Part shown: piece after piece, positions 21,523-30,700 of the stretch
How positions within the stretch are numbered: the first letter of the stretch is position 1
How the letters are laid out: the number at the start of each line of letters is the position of its first letter
From: an uncultured Bacteroidota bacterium
GTDB lineage: Bacteria > Bacteroidota > Bacteroidia > AKYH767-A > OLB10
DNA length: 64,000 nucleotides
Assembly (NCBI GenBank): GCA_900696575.1
Contig: CAADHD010000016.1
Location: forward strand, 62,001 to 126,000
Direction: 5' to 3'
Program-made: the position numbers and the translations under genes
The notes under the pieces: model-generated
What the model was told of the DNA's origin: nothing
The model's database searches: none
What the model saw: the letters and a program-made list of their open reading frames with translations, nothing else

Positions 21523-21547
21523 AAGGAGGCGTTAAGCCTCTTTTTTT
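21523..21547 (+). terminator. Intrinsic terminator after the ECF sigma gene
   Basis: AAGGAGGC (21523-21530) pairs with GCCTCTTT across a 5-nt loop (GTTAA) and is followed by a T-rich run. It lies about 30 nt after the stop codon. Confidence 0.8.
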
Positions 21548-21641
21548 ATGTTTGTTTTAAGCTGCTTTAAAACTGGTTTTTCTGAACATAACCCATTGTT
21601 ATTTTTACGGCAGGATGAAATGACAGGGTAATTATAAAATG

Positions 21642-21669
21642 AAAAAACGGCATTTTTCGAATGCCGTTT
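21642..21669 (-). terminator. Intrinsic terminator for the small lipoprotein gene
   Basis: AAACGGCATT (21645-21654) pairs with AATGCCGTTT (21660-21669) over 10 bp with a 5-nt loop. On the minus strand the stem runs into a six-T tract, so it ends transcription from the 41-aa lipoprotein gene 25 nt upstream. Confidence 0.75.
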
Positions 21670-21693
21670 CAAAGTTTTTAGTCCGGTATAAAA

Positions 21694-21819
21694 TCAGGAA
21701 TGCTGCTGTTTTTTTGCCGGCTGATACTTACCATAAGCCGGGCATTTTTCTTTTGGTTTGCAGGAGGAAACAATACCCAGGCAGACAACAGCAACCAATA
21801 CGGTGAGAATTCTTTTCAT
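21694..21819 (-). CDS. Small lipoprotein, 41 aa
   Basis: A short reading frame encodes a hydrophobic signal with a lipobox: MKRILTVLVAVVCLGIVSSC, with the lipidation Cys at residue 20. The mature peptide of 22 residues begins CKPKEKCPAYGKY and ends in a basic tail. It is followed by its own terminator hairpin, which supports it as a real gene. Tiny lipoproteins with a KC-AYG-like core are familiar from Bacteroidota genomes as hypothetical proteins, but no function is known to me. It is convergent with the ECF sigma gene. Confidence 0.75.
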   Translation of the reverse strand: MKRILTVLVAVVCLGIVSSCKPKEKCPAYGKYQPAKKQQHS

Positions 21820-21956
21820 CAGTGAGGATTTTTTGAATCTTTGTGGTGCAAATAAACGAATTGAACAATAAGAATGTTACGAATCAATCATTTTTTCTGT
21901 TAACATTTGAACAATTTTCATGTTGAAAATCAAGCCCCAAAAAGACTTTAATATAA

Positions 21957-22652
21957 ATGTATGTGAACATAACAACCGTAACCCCGAAAATTGAGGCAAG
22001 TTGGCTTGAAGCCATGAAAGATGAGTTTTCTAAAGATTATTTTGCTTCAATTAAAATGTTTCTGAAGTCAGAAATGGTATCAGGAAAGGTAATTTATCCT
22101 CCCGGCAGGCTAATTTTTAATGCATTCAATCATACTCCGTTTGATAAGCTGAAATGTCTTATTGTAGGTCAAGACCCGTATCATGGTACCGGCCAGGCTA
22201 ATGGCCTTTGCTTTTCTGTGGCAAGAGGTATGCGCCAGCCTCCTTCCTTAGTCAACATTTTTAAAGAGTTGAATAACGATTTAGGAATTCCGGTTGCCAA
22301 TCATGGCGATCTCACCTCATGGGCTAATGAGGGAGTGCTGTTGCTTAATGCATCGCTTACGGTGGAAGCAGGTAAACCCTCCTCTCATTCAAAAATCGGT
22401 TGGGAGATTTTTACTGATGCTGTTATAAAAAAAGTTTCAGATGCCAGACAGCATATTGTTTTTATTCTTTGGGGAAAGTTTGCTCAGTCGAAAGCTGATC
22501 TCATTGATACTTCCAAACACTGCCTGCTTGCCGCATCGCATCCTTCACCTTATTCTGCCGCTAATGGTTTTTTCGGATGCAGACATTTTTCAAAGACCAA
22601 TGATTATTTGATTAGTCATGGTATTGCTCCAATTGACTGGAAGCTATCTTAA
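21957..22652 (+). CDS. ung: Uracil-DNA glycosylase, family 1
   Basis: This 231-aa base-excision repair enzyme removes uracil from DNA. The water-activating loop GQDPYHG is at about residues 70-76, the uracil-pocket residues follow in GLCFSV, and LLLNASLTVE and the DNA-intercalating loop HPSPYSAANGFFGCRHFSKTN are near 197-217. Length matches the family. It is convergent with the FAH-family gene, with only 2 nt between stop codons and no terminator between them. Confidence 0.97.
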   Translation: MYVNITTVTPKIEASWLEAMKDEFSKDYFASIKMFLKSEMVSGKVIYPPGRLIFNAFNHTPFDKLKCLIVGQDPYHGTGQANGLCFSVARGMRQPPSLVNIFKELNNDLGIPVANHGDLTSWANEGVLLLNASLTVEAGKPSSHSKIGWEIFTDAVIKKVSDARQHIVFILWGKFAQSKADLIDTSKHCLLAASHPSPYSAANGFFGCRHFSKTNDYLISHGIAPIDWKLS

Positions 22653-22654
22653 GG

Positions 22655-23263
22655 TTATTTAACTTTCAATTTTAAAAGGCATTGATTGCCTATAAATCCT
22701 TCGAGTACATCATTTCTCTTTACAGGACCTACACCGGCCGGTGTTCCCGTAAAAATCAAATCACCAATCTTTAGTGTAAAAAATTCGGATGCATAGGAAA
22801 TGATTTTTCTGATTGGAAAAATCATCATGCTGCTGTTGCCTGCTTGTTTGGTTATTCCGTTTATGTTCAATGAAAAGTCAAGCGATTCCGGATTCAGGTC
22901 ATTCACGGAAACAAAGCTTCCGACAGCTGCAGAACCATCAAACCCTTTTGAAATTTCCCACGGCAGGGATTTCTTTTTTAATTCCAACTGTAAATCGCGG
23001 GCAGTAAAATCAATACCAACTGTGACGGCATCAAAATACTTGTGAGCAAACCGTTCTTCAATGCGTTTGCCGGTTTTGCAGATACGAAGCACCAATTCTA
23101 TTTCGTGATGCACATCCTGAGAAAAATCAGGAATAAAAAAGGGAAGCCTGCCGGTAATCAGTGCTGTTTCCGGTTTCAGGAATATAACAGGGTCTTCATT
23201 TACCGGATTATTCAACTCGGCAGCATGGGCTGCATAGTTTCTACCGATGCAGATAATCTTCAT
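22655..23263 (-). CDS. Fumarylacetoacetate hydrolase (FAH) family protein
   Basis: This is a 202-aa single-domain member of the FAH superfamily, whose relatives hydrolyse acylpyruvates or related 2-oxo acids with a divalent metal. Conserved elements are GRNYAAHAAELNN at the start, FLKPETAL, the metal ligands in HHEIELVL, FDGSAAVGSFV and the C-terminal GDLIFTGTPAGVGPV. Length fits the acylpyruvase (YcgM/FAHD1) group. Its ATG overlaps the stop of the upstream glycosyltransferase by 4 nt (ATGA), so the two are translationally coupled, although no shared pathway is evident. Confidence 0.9.
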   Translation of the reverse strand: MKIICIGRNYAAHAAELNNPVNEDPVIFLKPETALITGRLPFFIPDFSQDVHHEIELVLRICKTGKRIEERFAHKYFDAVTVGIDFTARDLQLELKKKSLPWEISKGFDGSAAVGSFVSVNDLNPESLDFSLNINGITKQAGNSSMMIFPIRKIISYASEFFTLKIGDLIFTGTPAGVGPVKRNDVLEGFIGNQCLLKLKVK

Positions 23264-24285
23264 GTCGTATTAAAATTCAATTCACGGAATGTTTTCTTTT
23301 TGAGAAAAAAATATCTCCATACTATGGATTTGCTGTAAATGGTTGCCGGATGAATATAAGGAAGCGCCCGTCTTAACTCATTTCTTCTTCCTCCTGAAAT
23401 TAACACACGTGTATGAAAATAAACATGCGAACGCATCACTGCCAGAAAGTCCATCACATCCCCTTCCATTAAAAATTTTAATGCAGCAATTCCATCCAGA
23501 AATAATCTGTAAAAAATTACCGGAAAGACTACTGAGGGCGGCAGGTTATTGTGCAGCATCATCAGATTGTTTCTGAAGTTGTAATATGTTTTTTGTGGAT
23601 TTTTTTTAGGCAGTGTTCCTCCGCCTACATGGTAAACCGTAGAGGAAGGTATGCATTGAATGTTATAACCTGCGCGGTGAATCCGCCAGCATAAATCAAT
23701 TTCTTCCATGTGTGCAAAAAACCGTTCGTCAAAACCGTTCAGTTTTCTGAATACCTCGCTTCTTACAAGCATACATGCGCCTGTAGCCCAGAATACGTTA
23801 GTTACAGAATCATACTGTTTGTTATCTGCTTCCAGTGTATTAAACAGTCTGCCCCTGCAAAAAGGATAACCGAGGTAATCTAAAAACCCACCGGCAGCTC
23901 CTGCATGTTCAAAAAGATGCCTGTCGCGGAATGATCTTATTTTAGGCTGGCAGGCAGCGGTTTCAGGATGTTGATTAAGAAAATCAACCAAAGGTATAAG
24001 CCATCCTTCCGTTACTTCCACATCAGAGTTAAGCAGCATGAAATACTCAGCATCTACCTGCTTTAAGGCTTCGTTGTAACCTTGGGCAAAACCAAAGTTA
24101 ACCGGTAATGGAATAATTCTTAAGGCCGGAAAATTCTTTTTAAGAAATTCAACAGAATCATCCGATGAAGCATTATCGGCTACTATTACTTCAGCCTGTG
24201 GTGAATTGGAAATTACATTCTGAAGAAACTGTTCAAGCAGTTTCCGCCCATTCCAGTTCAGGATTACTACTGCAACCTTCTTCAT
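23260..24285 (-). CDS. Family 2 glycosyltransferase
   Basis: This 341-aa protein is an inverting GT-A glycosyltransferase. The N-terminal VAVVILNWNG and ADNASSDDSVEFL bind the nucleotide sugar, LLNSDVEV contains the DxD-type metal site near residue 90, and FFAHMEEIDLCWRIHRAGY carries the general-base region near 205. Relatives transfer rhamnose and similar sugars in surface polysaccharide synthesis. The C-terminal 100 residues contain an amphipathic or weakly membrane-associated part. It stands outside any polysaccharide cluster. A near-consensus -7 element (TAACCTTG, 24296-24303 minus) lies 10 nt upstream. Confidence 0.92.
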   Translation of the reverse strand: MKKVAVVILNWNGRKLLEQFLQNVISNSPQAEVIVADNASSDDSVEFLKKNFPALRIIPLPVNFGFAQGYNEALKQVDAEYFMLLNSDVEVTEGWLIPLVDFLNQHPETAACQPKIRSFRDRHLFEHAGAAGGFLDYLGYPFCRGRLFNTLEADNKQYDSVTNVFWATGACMLVRSEVFRKLNGFDERFFAHMEEIDLCWRIHRAGYNIQCIPSSTVYHVGGGTLPKKNPQKTYYNFRNNLMMLHNNLPPSVVFPVIFYRLFLDGIAALKFLMEGDVMDFLAVMRSHVYFHTRVLISGGRRNELRRALPYIHPATIYSKSIVWRYFFLKKKTFRELNFNTT

Positions 24286-24341
24286 ATGGAAGGTGCAAGG
24301 TTAAAACATCGGAAATAAATGAAAGGCTGAGTTAAGAATCT

Positions 24342-25838
24342 TTAACGCGGGTTTTCGAAGTTTTTGAAAACGTTATTACCCGGGGTCAGGTCACGCATGT
24401 TGTAATCTCGGCTATCGTCTTTCAGGGGGGTGTCGCGCTTATGTAATTCTGCCTGCCAGTTTTTATTTCCGGTTTGTTCTCCCAGCACATCAGAATACAA
24501 AATGGTGAAATTATTGGTAACCAAATCGGTGTTGTAAAAAATAAATTTACGGTTTTGCTGATTTCCGATTTTGTAGTAGTGCCATATTTCGTAGGGATAG
24601 GCGCTGGGCTCATGATATTCTTTTGTTCGGGTATTGGGCGGGCCGTATTTCAAATACACGCGTCCGCGCTCCGTATCATATCCTTTAATGGTTTTGGTTG
24701 AGAACTCGGCATTAGCTTTTTTTACTTCTTCGTGGTAAGCAAGCCATGCCTGCTCAGGATTTTCCGGATGGCGTTTATGCCAGAAATCATAAAAGAATTT
24801 TTGCATGATTTCGGTTTTAGCCACTTTCAACTGATTGTTGTGAAAAGCGATTTCCTGTGAAGATGAAATCGGGCGGAGTGAGTAAATGTATTCTGATAAA
24901 GAATCGCGGCTGGTAATAGCTGCTGCAAATGTGTTTTCAATATTCATCTTTTCAAATTCACCGGCCTGCAGGCTGTCGGCCATCGGGCTGAATCGGATAA
25001 AGGTGGATTGCCTGAACGCAAGTATTTCGTTTTGCCTGTTTCTTACTTCAACTACCAGATTATAATTGCCTGAAGGCAGGGTTTCAATGGAAAATTCACC
25101 AAGCAACGGAATTACTTCAGCGGTTTCGCGTCTGCTGAATCCGCGGAACTTTTCCACTATTCGTTTCTGCTCGAATGTTTCAATATGATAGGTAACAAGG
25201 CATACTTCACCGGGCAACACTTTGGATGTATTATACAATTCAGCGTAAAAACGGAGAGAGCTTCTTGACTGCGGGTAATAATTGTCAACAAAAGGTATAA
25301 GGTTATAACCGCTCTTGGTTAGAACATTTTCTTTTCCCGGTTCGGTTTTACTGTAATTTTCAAGAAACTGAATATCGCTGATGGCGGCAATGTGAGAATG
25401 ATAATTTAGTTCAACCTGCTGGGTAACCGTAAAAGGTTTTTTGATGGAAGCATTCAGGTCGGCTATGGTAAGTTCAAAAACGTATTTGCCGTTAGGAAGC
25501 GGATAACGTTGCTGGTCAAGAAAATTAAATCCGGGGTCTGATGATGTTTCTGTGGGAGGGCTGGTAAGAATATACTTGTCAAAATGTTTTATTCCTCCAT
25601 CATTTTTGAAACTTACCATGATTTCGATTTCAGCTTTGTATTTTCCATCGGGCTGCTGTTTATAAACCACACTGTTGCCTGCTACTGACAGATAAGTTTC
25701 AATGAATGGGCCTGTGCCGGGAGACCAGAATGTATTGTAAACCAACTGCGCTTTCAGGTTTTTTTGGGCCTTTGTGAATGTGGAAATCGTTAGCAGCGAA
25801 AGAAGGGCAATTACTCCAAGATTAATGGAATTCTTCAT
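24342..25838 (-). CDS. GWxTD domain-containing secreted protein
   Basis: This 498-aa protein has a signal peptide (about 1-24) and a long beta-rich middle that looks like two immunoglobulin-like domains. The C-terminal region (about 340-498) contains GYDTERGRVYLKYGPPN near residue 386 and the following YPYEIWHYY. This is the GWxTD domain, here with Tyr in place of Trp. The domain is found in many Bacteroidota and Acidobacteriota proteins and its function is unknown. The protein probably sits in the periplasm or at the cell surface. It lies 56 nt upstream of the glycosyltransferase gene and may be co-transcribed. Confidence 0.85.
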   Translation of the reverse strand: MKNSINLGVIALLSLLTISTFTKAQKNLKAQLVYNTFWSPGTGPFIETYLSVAGNSVVYKQQPDGKYKAEIEIMVSFKNDGGIKHFDKYILTSPPTETSSDPGFNFLDQQRYPLPNGKYVFELTIADLNASIKKPFTVTQQVELNYHSHIAAISDIQFLENYSKTEPGKENVLTKSGYNLIPFVDNYYPQSRSSLRFYAELYNTSKVLPGEVCLVTYHIETFEQKRIVEKFRGFSRRETAEVIPLLGEFSIETLPSGNYNLVVEVRNRQNEILAFRQSTFIRFSPMADSLQAGEFEKMNIENTFAAAITSRDSLSEYIYSLRPISSSQEIAFHNNQLKVAKTEIMQKFFYDFWHKRHPENPEQAWLAYHEEVKKANAEFSTKTIKGYDTERGRVYLKYGPPNTRTKEYHEPSAYPYEIWHYYKIGNQQNRKFIFYNTDLVTNNFTILYSDVLGEQTGNKNWQAELHKRDTPLKDDSRDYNMRDLTPGNNVFKNFENPR

Positions 25839-25927
25839 GGCAATTATTTTCTGCTAAATTAATACAATGCAAGCCTGATTTAAGGCTCCGGATAGCATGA
25901 ATCCATAAAAACCACATGAAGTTGTCA

Positions 25928-26242
25928 TCAAAGTTCGCCAACAACCGGGTCAATGTAACAGGGTGTTTGAATGACCTCTTTAATTGAACCTTGGGCATTC
26001 AATAACCGAACATACAGGCGTTGATGAGGTTTGTAATTTCTGATTAATACGCTTTGTCCACCGGGCAGCAGTTTACCATCAGCCGGCTCGCAGGTATCTT
26101 CATATTTCAATTCTAAAAGTTCCTGTGCCGGTTCTTTCAAATAAAATCGGTGAAATTCAAAGGGAGAAGACGTGCCGATGCTTTGTGCAATTGCATATTG
26201 CAGAGACAGGATGAATGACAGGAGCAGTAAGAGGGTTTTCAT
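25928..26242 (-). CDS. Small secreted protein of unknown function
   Basis: This 104-aa protein has a clear signal peptide ending at ...LQYAIAQ (about residue 19), which leaves about 85 residues with two cysteines (in DTCEPADG and QTPCYIDP) that could form a disulfide. The family is not recognised. It is the first gene on the minus strand before the GWxTD gene (89-nt gap) and is divergent from tatA. Confidence 0.65.
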   Translation of the reverse strand: MKTLLLLLSFILSLQYAIAQSIGTSSPFEFHRFYLKEPAQELLELKYEDTCEPADGKLLPGGQSVLIRNYKPHQRLYVRLLNAQGSIKEVIQTPCYIDPVVGEL

Positions 26243-26290
26243 GAGGAGGTAAAAATAAAACGAATCCGGAAACCTTCAGGCGCGTCCGAC

Positions 26291-26298
26291 TATCTTTG
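26291..26298 (+). promoter_or_regulatory. -7 element for tatA
   Basis: TATCTTTG is a perfect TAnnTTTG match ending 5 nt before the tatA ATG. No TTG lies at the -33 distance. If used, the transcript would be leaderless or nearly so. Confidence 0.5.
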
Positions 26299-26303
26299 CA
26301 GAT

Positions 26304-26588
26304 ATGTTTTTAACCACATTTCTTTTTCTTGACAGCCTTGGCGGAGGAGAATTGCTGGTCATTATGTTTTTCATTATCATTTTTTTCGGTTCAAAAAAAA
26401 TACCTGACCTTGCCAAAGGGTTAGGGCGCGGAATGCGCGAGTTTCGTAATGCCATGAATGATGTCAGAAGTGAAATTGAACATGCGGCAGAACACGGGAA
26501 GCCACCGGAATTAAGCACTGAGAAAAAAACGGAAGAAACAAAACCGGATTTGCCAAATACCTATCCGGAGGAATCCATGCATCGTTAA
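26304..26588 (+). CDS. tatA: Sec-independent (Tat) translocase protein TatA/E
   Basis: TatA (94 aa) forms the ring that lets folded twin-arginine proteins cross the inner membrane. There is one N-terminal membrane helix (LLVIMFFIIIFF), then the hinge FGSKKIPDLAKGLGRGMREF, an amphipathic helix and a charged, disordered tail. Length and pattern fit TatA more than TatB. TatC is not in the window. A second, shorter TatA is encoded in the molybdoenzyme operon (58162-58359). This copy stands alone next to ychF and is probably the housekeeping one. Confidence 0.92.
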   Translation: MFLTTFLFLDSLGGGELLVIMFFIIIFFGSKKIPDLAKGLGRGMREFRNAMNDVRSEIEHAAEHGKPPELSTEKKTEETKPDLPNTYPEESMHR

Positions 26589-26621
26589 AGCTAACTGATT
26601 TCAGGCCAGAAAAGCTGCGTT

Positions 26622-26629
26622 TATATTTG
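26622..26629 (+). promoter_or_regulatory. -7 element for ychF
   Basis: TATATTTG is a perfect match to TAnnTTTG, 21 nt upstream of the ychF ATG. A good TTG at -33 is not visible. Confidence 0.5.
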
Positions 26630-26650
26630 CGCCCTTTAAATTTTTAAAGT

Positions 26651-27751
26651 ATGGGATTAAAATGCGGAATTGTAGGGTTGCCGAATGTCGGAAAATCAAC
26701 CTTGTTTAATTGTTTATCAAATGCAAAAGCACAGGCAGCCAATTTTCCGTTTTGCACCATTGAACCAAATCTTGGAGTGATTACCGTTCCGGATGAGCGT
26801 CTGAATAAACTCGAAGCATTGGTAAAGCCGCAACGGGTGGTTCCTGCTACAGTGGAGATTGTTGACATAGCCGGTCTGGTTAAGGGTGCCAGCAAAGGCG
26901 AAGGGTTGGGAAATCAGTTTCTGGCCAACATTCGCGAAACCGATGCTATTCTGCATGTACTCCGTTGTTTTGATGATGAAAATGTGGTGCATGTTGACGG
27001 CAGCGTGAATCCTGTCAGAGATAAGGAGACAATTGACACCGAGTTAATGCTGAAGGACCTTGAGTCGGTTCAGAAAAAAATTCAGCGTATTGAGCGTGCA
27101 GCCAAGGTGGCCGGTGATAAGGAAGCTAAGAAGGCGTTAGAAATTGCTCTGGTTTACCAGCGCCACCTCGAAAGCGGAAATCCTGCCCGTACTGCACCGG
27201 TTGAAGCCGATGACCGTAATCTGATGGCCGATTGTTTTTTGCTTACCGAAAAACCAGTACTGTATGTGTGCAATGTGGATGAGCAATCAGTAGTGAACGG
27301 TAATAAGTATGTAAACATGGTAAGAGAAGCAGTGAAAAGTGAAAAGGCAGAAATACTGGTTATTGCTGCAGCCATTGAAGCCGAGATTGCACAACTTGAA
27401 ACCTTTGAAGAGCGCCAGATGTTTCTGCTCGATTTGGGATTAAATGAATCGGGAGTAACAAAACTGATAAAAGCCGCTTACCGGTTACTGGAATTGCAGA
27501 CCTATTTTACCGCAGGCGAAAAAGAAGTGCGGGCATGGACCTTTCATAAAGGCATGACGGCTCCGCAGGCTGCCGGAATTATTCATTCCGATTTTGAAAA
27601 GGGATTTATTAAAGCCGAAGTCATAAGGTATGAGGATTACATAAAGTACGGAAGCGAAGCCGCCTGCCGCGATAATGGAAAGCTTTCCATTGAAGGAAAA
27701 GAGTACATAGTGCAGGATGGTGATATCATGCACTTCAGGTTTAATGTCTGA
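26651..27751 (+). CDS. ychF: Redox-regulated ATPase YchF (Obg family)
   Basis: YchF (366 aa) is a ribosome-associated P-loop NTPase of the TRAFAC class. The P-loop GLPNVGKST is at the start and [19 protein letters not shown] is the G3/switch region. The G4 motif is NVDE in place of NKxD, which is why this family prefers ATP to GTP. A coiled-coil hairpin follows at about 125-200, and the TGS domain occupies the last 85 residues ([18 protein letters not shown] onward). The length is standard. It is convergent with the 1351-aa gene, with 2 nt between stop codons. Confidence 0.97.
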   Translation: MGLKCGIVGLPNVGKSTLFNCLSNAKAQAANFPFCTIEPNLGVITVPDERLNKLEALVKPQRVVPATVEIVDIAGLVKGASKGEGLGNQFLANIRETDAILHVLRCFDDENVVHVDGSVNPVRDKETIDTELMLKDLESVQKKIQRIERAAKVAGDKEAKKALEIALVYQRHLESGNPARTAPVEADDRNLMADCFLLTEKPVLYVCNVDEQSVVNGNKYVNMVREAVKSEKAEILVIAAAIEAEIAQLETFEERQMFLLDLGLNESGVTKLIKAAYRLLELQTYFTAGEKEVRAWTFHKGMTAPQAAGIIHSDFEKGFIKAEVIRYEDYIKYGSEAACRDNGKLSIEGKEYIVQDGDIMHFRFNV

Positions 27752-27753
27752 GT

Positions 27754-30700
27754 TTAATGTGACTTTACAAGTTTGAACCTGACTGATGAGGAAGCGGCTG
27801 ATACATCAAGCTGATAGAATCCTGTTGCAAACGACTCCAGATTCCAGACTATGCGGTTAAAGCCTGCCCCGGCCTCGTATATTTTTTCAGCAACTTTTCT
27901 TCCTGCAGCATCAATCAAATCAAACGTTACGGTTTCGCTTTCGGCTGATGTGAATTCAATATAAACCTCACCGGCAAACGGTGTGGGATATACATTGATT
28001 ACCTGAACTCCCTGGTTGTTTTTTCTGCAATAAGCAACAGCAGGAGTAAACTTATGGCTGCGTCCGTTAAAATCAAATTGAACAAGGCGATAAAAAACTT
28101 TTTGCTCAATCAATGCCTTATCGGCTACAGAGTAATTCTGCAATTGCGAAGAGTTACCTACTCCTTGTACGCGGGCGAATTCAGAAAATAATATTCCATC
28201 AAAACTTTTTTCTACAGAGAAATAATCGCAATTAGTTTCGCTGGCTGTTGACCACTCAATTTCTACCTTATCAGATTTACAATTTGCAGAAAATTCCAGC
28301 AATTCTACAGGCAAGGGAACCGATTCCGGGGCAATATTGAAATTTTCCGTATCAAAAATATTCCAGCCTGCTTTGGTTACACTTCCCAGAACAGGAGAGG
28401 CTGCTGCAATGGCCGAGTTTCCGGTAATGTGCCTCCACTGAATGGGCGGAATGTTATAGCCCCACTCTGTCATTTGCAAAGTAGGGAAGCTGGTTACATT
28501 ATCCTGAACATCGTCAACATACAACCTTACATCCGTATTCATTCCTCCGCTTATTCGCGAAATTTTCTGATACCAGTAAGGATTGATAACCCCAAGTGTA
28601 GGGTCTTTTATCGCACGGTTAAGCCCATCTAAGTTAGCATCGTTATTTACAAAGCGAACGGCAAAAGCGCCTGTTGCAGAGGTGTTAGGTCTTAACTCAA
28701 CAGGCCTGAATCGTGGAGTGGTCAAACTGGAACCTACAGGAAATAAATAGAAACTTGCTGAGTTGGTAGTTCTGTAAAGCCGGCCATTGCCGGTGCTGCT
28801 TACAAATCCCTGTACCGGTGTTGAATTCAAGGCTCCGGTTCTGGTAATTGCGCCAACGGCCGGATTCATCACATACATAATATTGGCATCAGTTGCTAAT
28901 TCACGGTCGTTCAGTGCAAGAATGCCATAGGTCCGGGCATCAACGGTTTGTCTTTTTATTCCTGTTCCTGATAAAGTGAGATTGAAGAAGTTTGTAGTTG
29001 TAGTTCCTGTGATTAATTGATTTGCTCCCAACATTTCGAAAGTTCCTGCAGTAAGGTTTATAAAAGCAAATCCGGTAGAGTTGTTAGTCCAGTCACCGGT
29101 TAAGGTAACGGTACCCCGGTTATCCCATTCGCCAATAAAAGGACCATTATCCTGATTGATTACCCCGCCTTGAACAGTAACTGTTACTCCGGGTTGTATG
29201 AAAATATAACCGCCATCATTCACAATTAAACCAGAACCAACCGGAGGGCAGGTTACAACATTCACGTAGTTGGTTTTTGTATGCGTATTGTTTCCAAATC
29301 CGTTGGTTGCAGTAAGTGTAACATTGTAAACACCGGGAGTATTGTAAGTGATGACAGGGTTCTGAGCAGTAGATGTTCCCGGAGTGCCACCGGGAAAAGT
29401 CCAGCTCCATGAGGTAGGTGATTGAGTGGATAGGTCAACAAAACTTACGGTTTGCCCTGCACAGACTAACAGTGGATTGCCAGCAAAGTTTGCTGTGGGT
29501 GCGCTGCAAACATTAACTGTAATGTAATTGGTTCTGGTAAATGAGGCGCTGCCGCTGGCATTGGTAACGGTTAAGGTTACAGAATAAACACCCGGTGTAT
29601 TATAGGTTACAACAGGATTTTGAGCAATAGAGGTCAATGGTGTTCCACCCGGAAAGCTCCAGTTCCATGAAGTGGGTGAACCGGTTGATAGGTCAGTAAA
29701 TGTAACCGAAGCACCTGCACATAGGGTTGTGGGCGATCCTGTAAAGTTTGCTGTAGGAGGTGGCGGACAAGCATTAACAGTGATGTACGAAGTTTTTGTA
29801 ACAGTATTGTTGCCGTAAGGATTGGTAGCCGTAAGTGTTACATTGTAAACTCCGGCCGTATTGTATGTAATAACAGGATTCTGAGCGGCAGAAGTGGCAG
29901 GTGTTCCTCCGGGAAACGACCATGACCATGAAGTAGGACTGTTGGTTGACAGGTCGTAAAAATAAACCTGCTGTCCTTCGCAAAGGGTTGTCGGGTTACC
30001 ATAAAAATCAGCCACGGGAGGCGGGCAATTGTTTACGGTAACATAATTGGTTTTGGTGTGAGTATCACTGCCGAAACCGTTAGTTACTGTTAAGGTAACG
30101 GAGTAGGTTCCGGGCACTCCGTAAAATATAGGGGGCGGGTTTTGCCCGTTGAATGTTGCAGGCACTCCTCCCGGAAATGACCAGTTCCAGGATGTAGGAG
30201 TATTGGTACTTAAATCAGTGAATGTTACGGTAAGGGTATTACAACCGGTTAATGGAGTTCCCGAAAAATTGGCAACAGGAGCAGCAATGGCGCAGTTAGC
30301 AGCCGTAAGGGCAATCATAGCCGTTGGCCCGCAGGGGTTATTAATCACACTGCGGGTCATTATGTCCAGGCCTCCGGCTGTTTCGCTGGCCGGTGTTAAT
30401 GTTCTGCGATCGGTATTTGGCCCAATGGCATAATTCATAACAGTAACAGGTAAAATAGTATGACCAAGCTGATGACTGTGTCCGAGTTCATGCACGGCTA
30501 CCGATTCAAAGTCGAACAATCCACCGGTGGTTGCTGCCGGTCCGTAATTCCAGTTTATACCTCCAGTACCATTGGTGCGGAATTTCAAATCGTTTTCATT
30601 CAGATACCAAACCCCGGCAGCACACGCTGCATAATAACTGTACGAAATTCCAAGCACACCAGCCGGTAATGCGCAGGAGCCATCAAAGGTTACCAGATTC

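Noticed and set aside
29250-30290. Tandem DNA duplication from a mobile element
   Set aside because: The similar segments correspond exactly to four PKD protein domains with diverged codons, so they are domain repeats within one gene.
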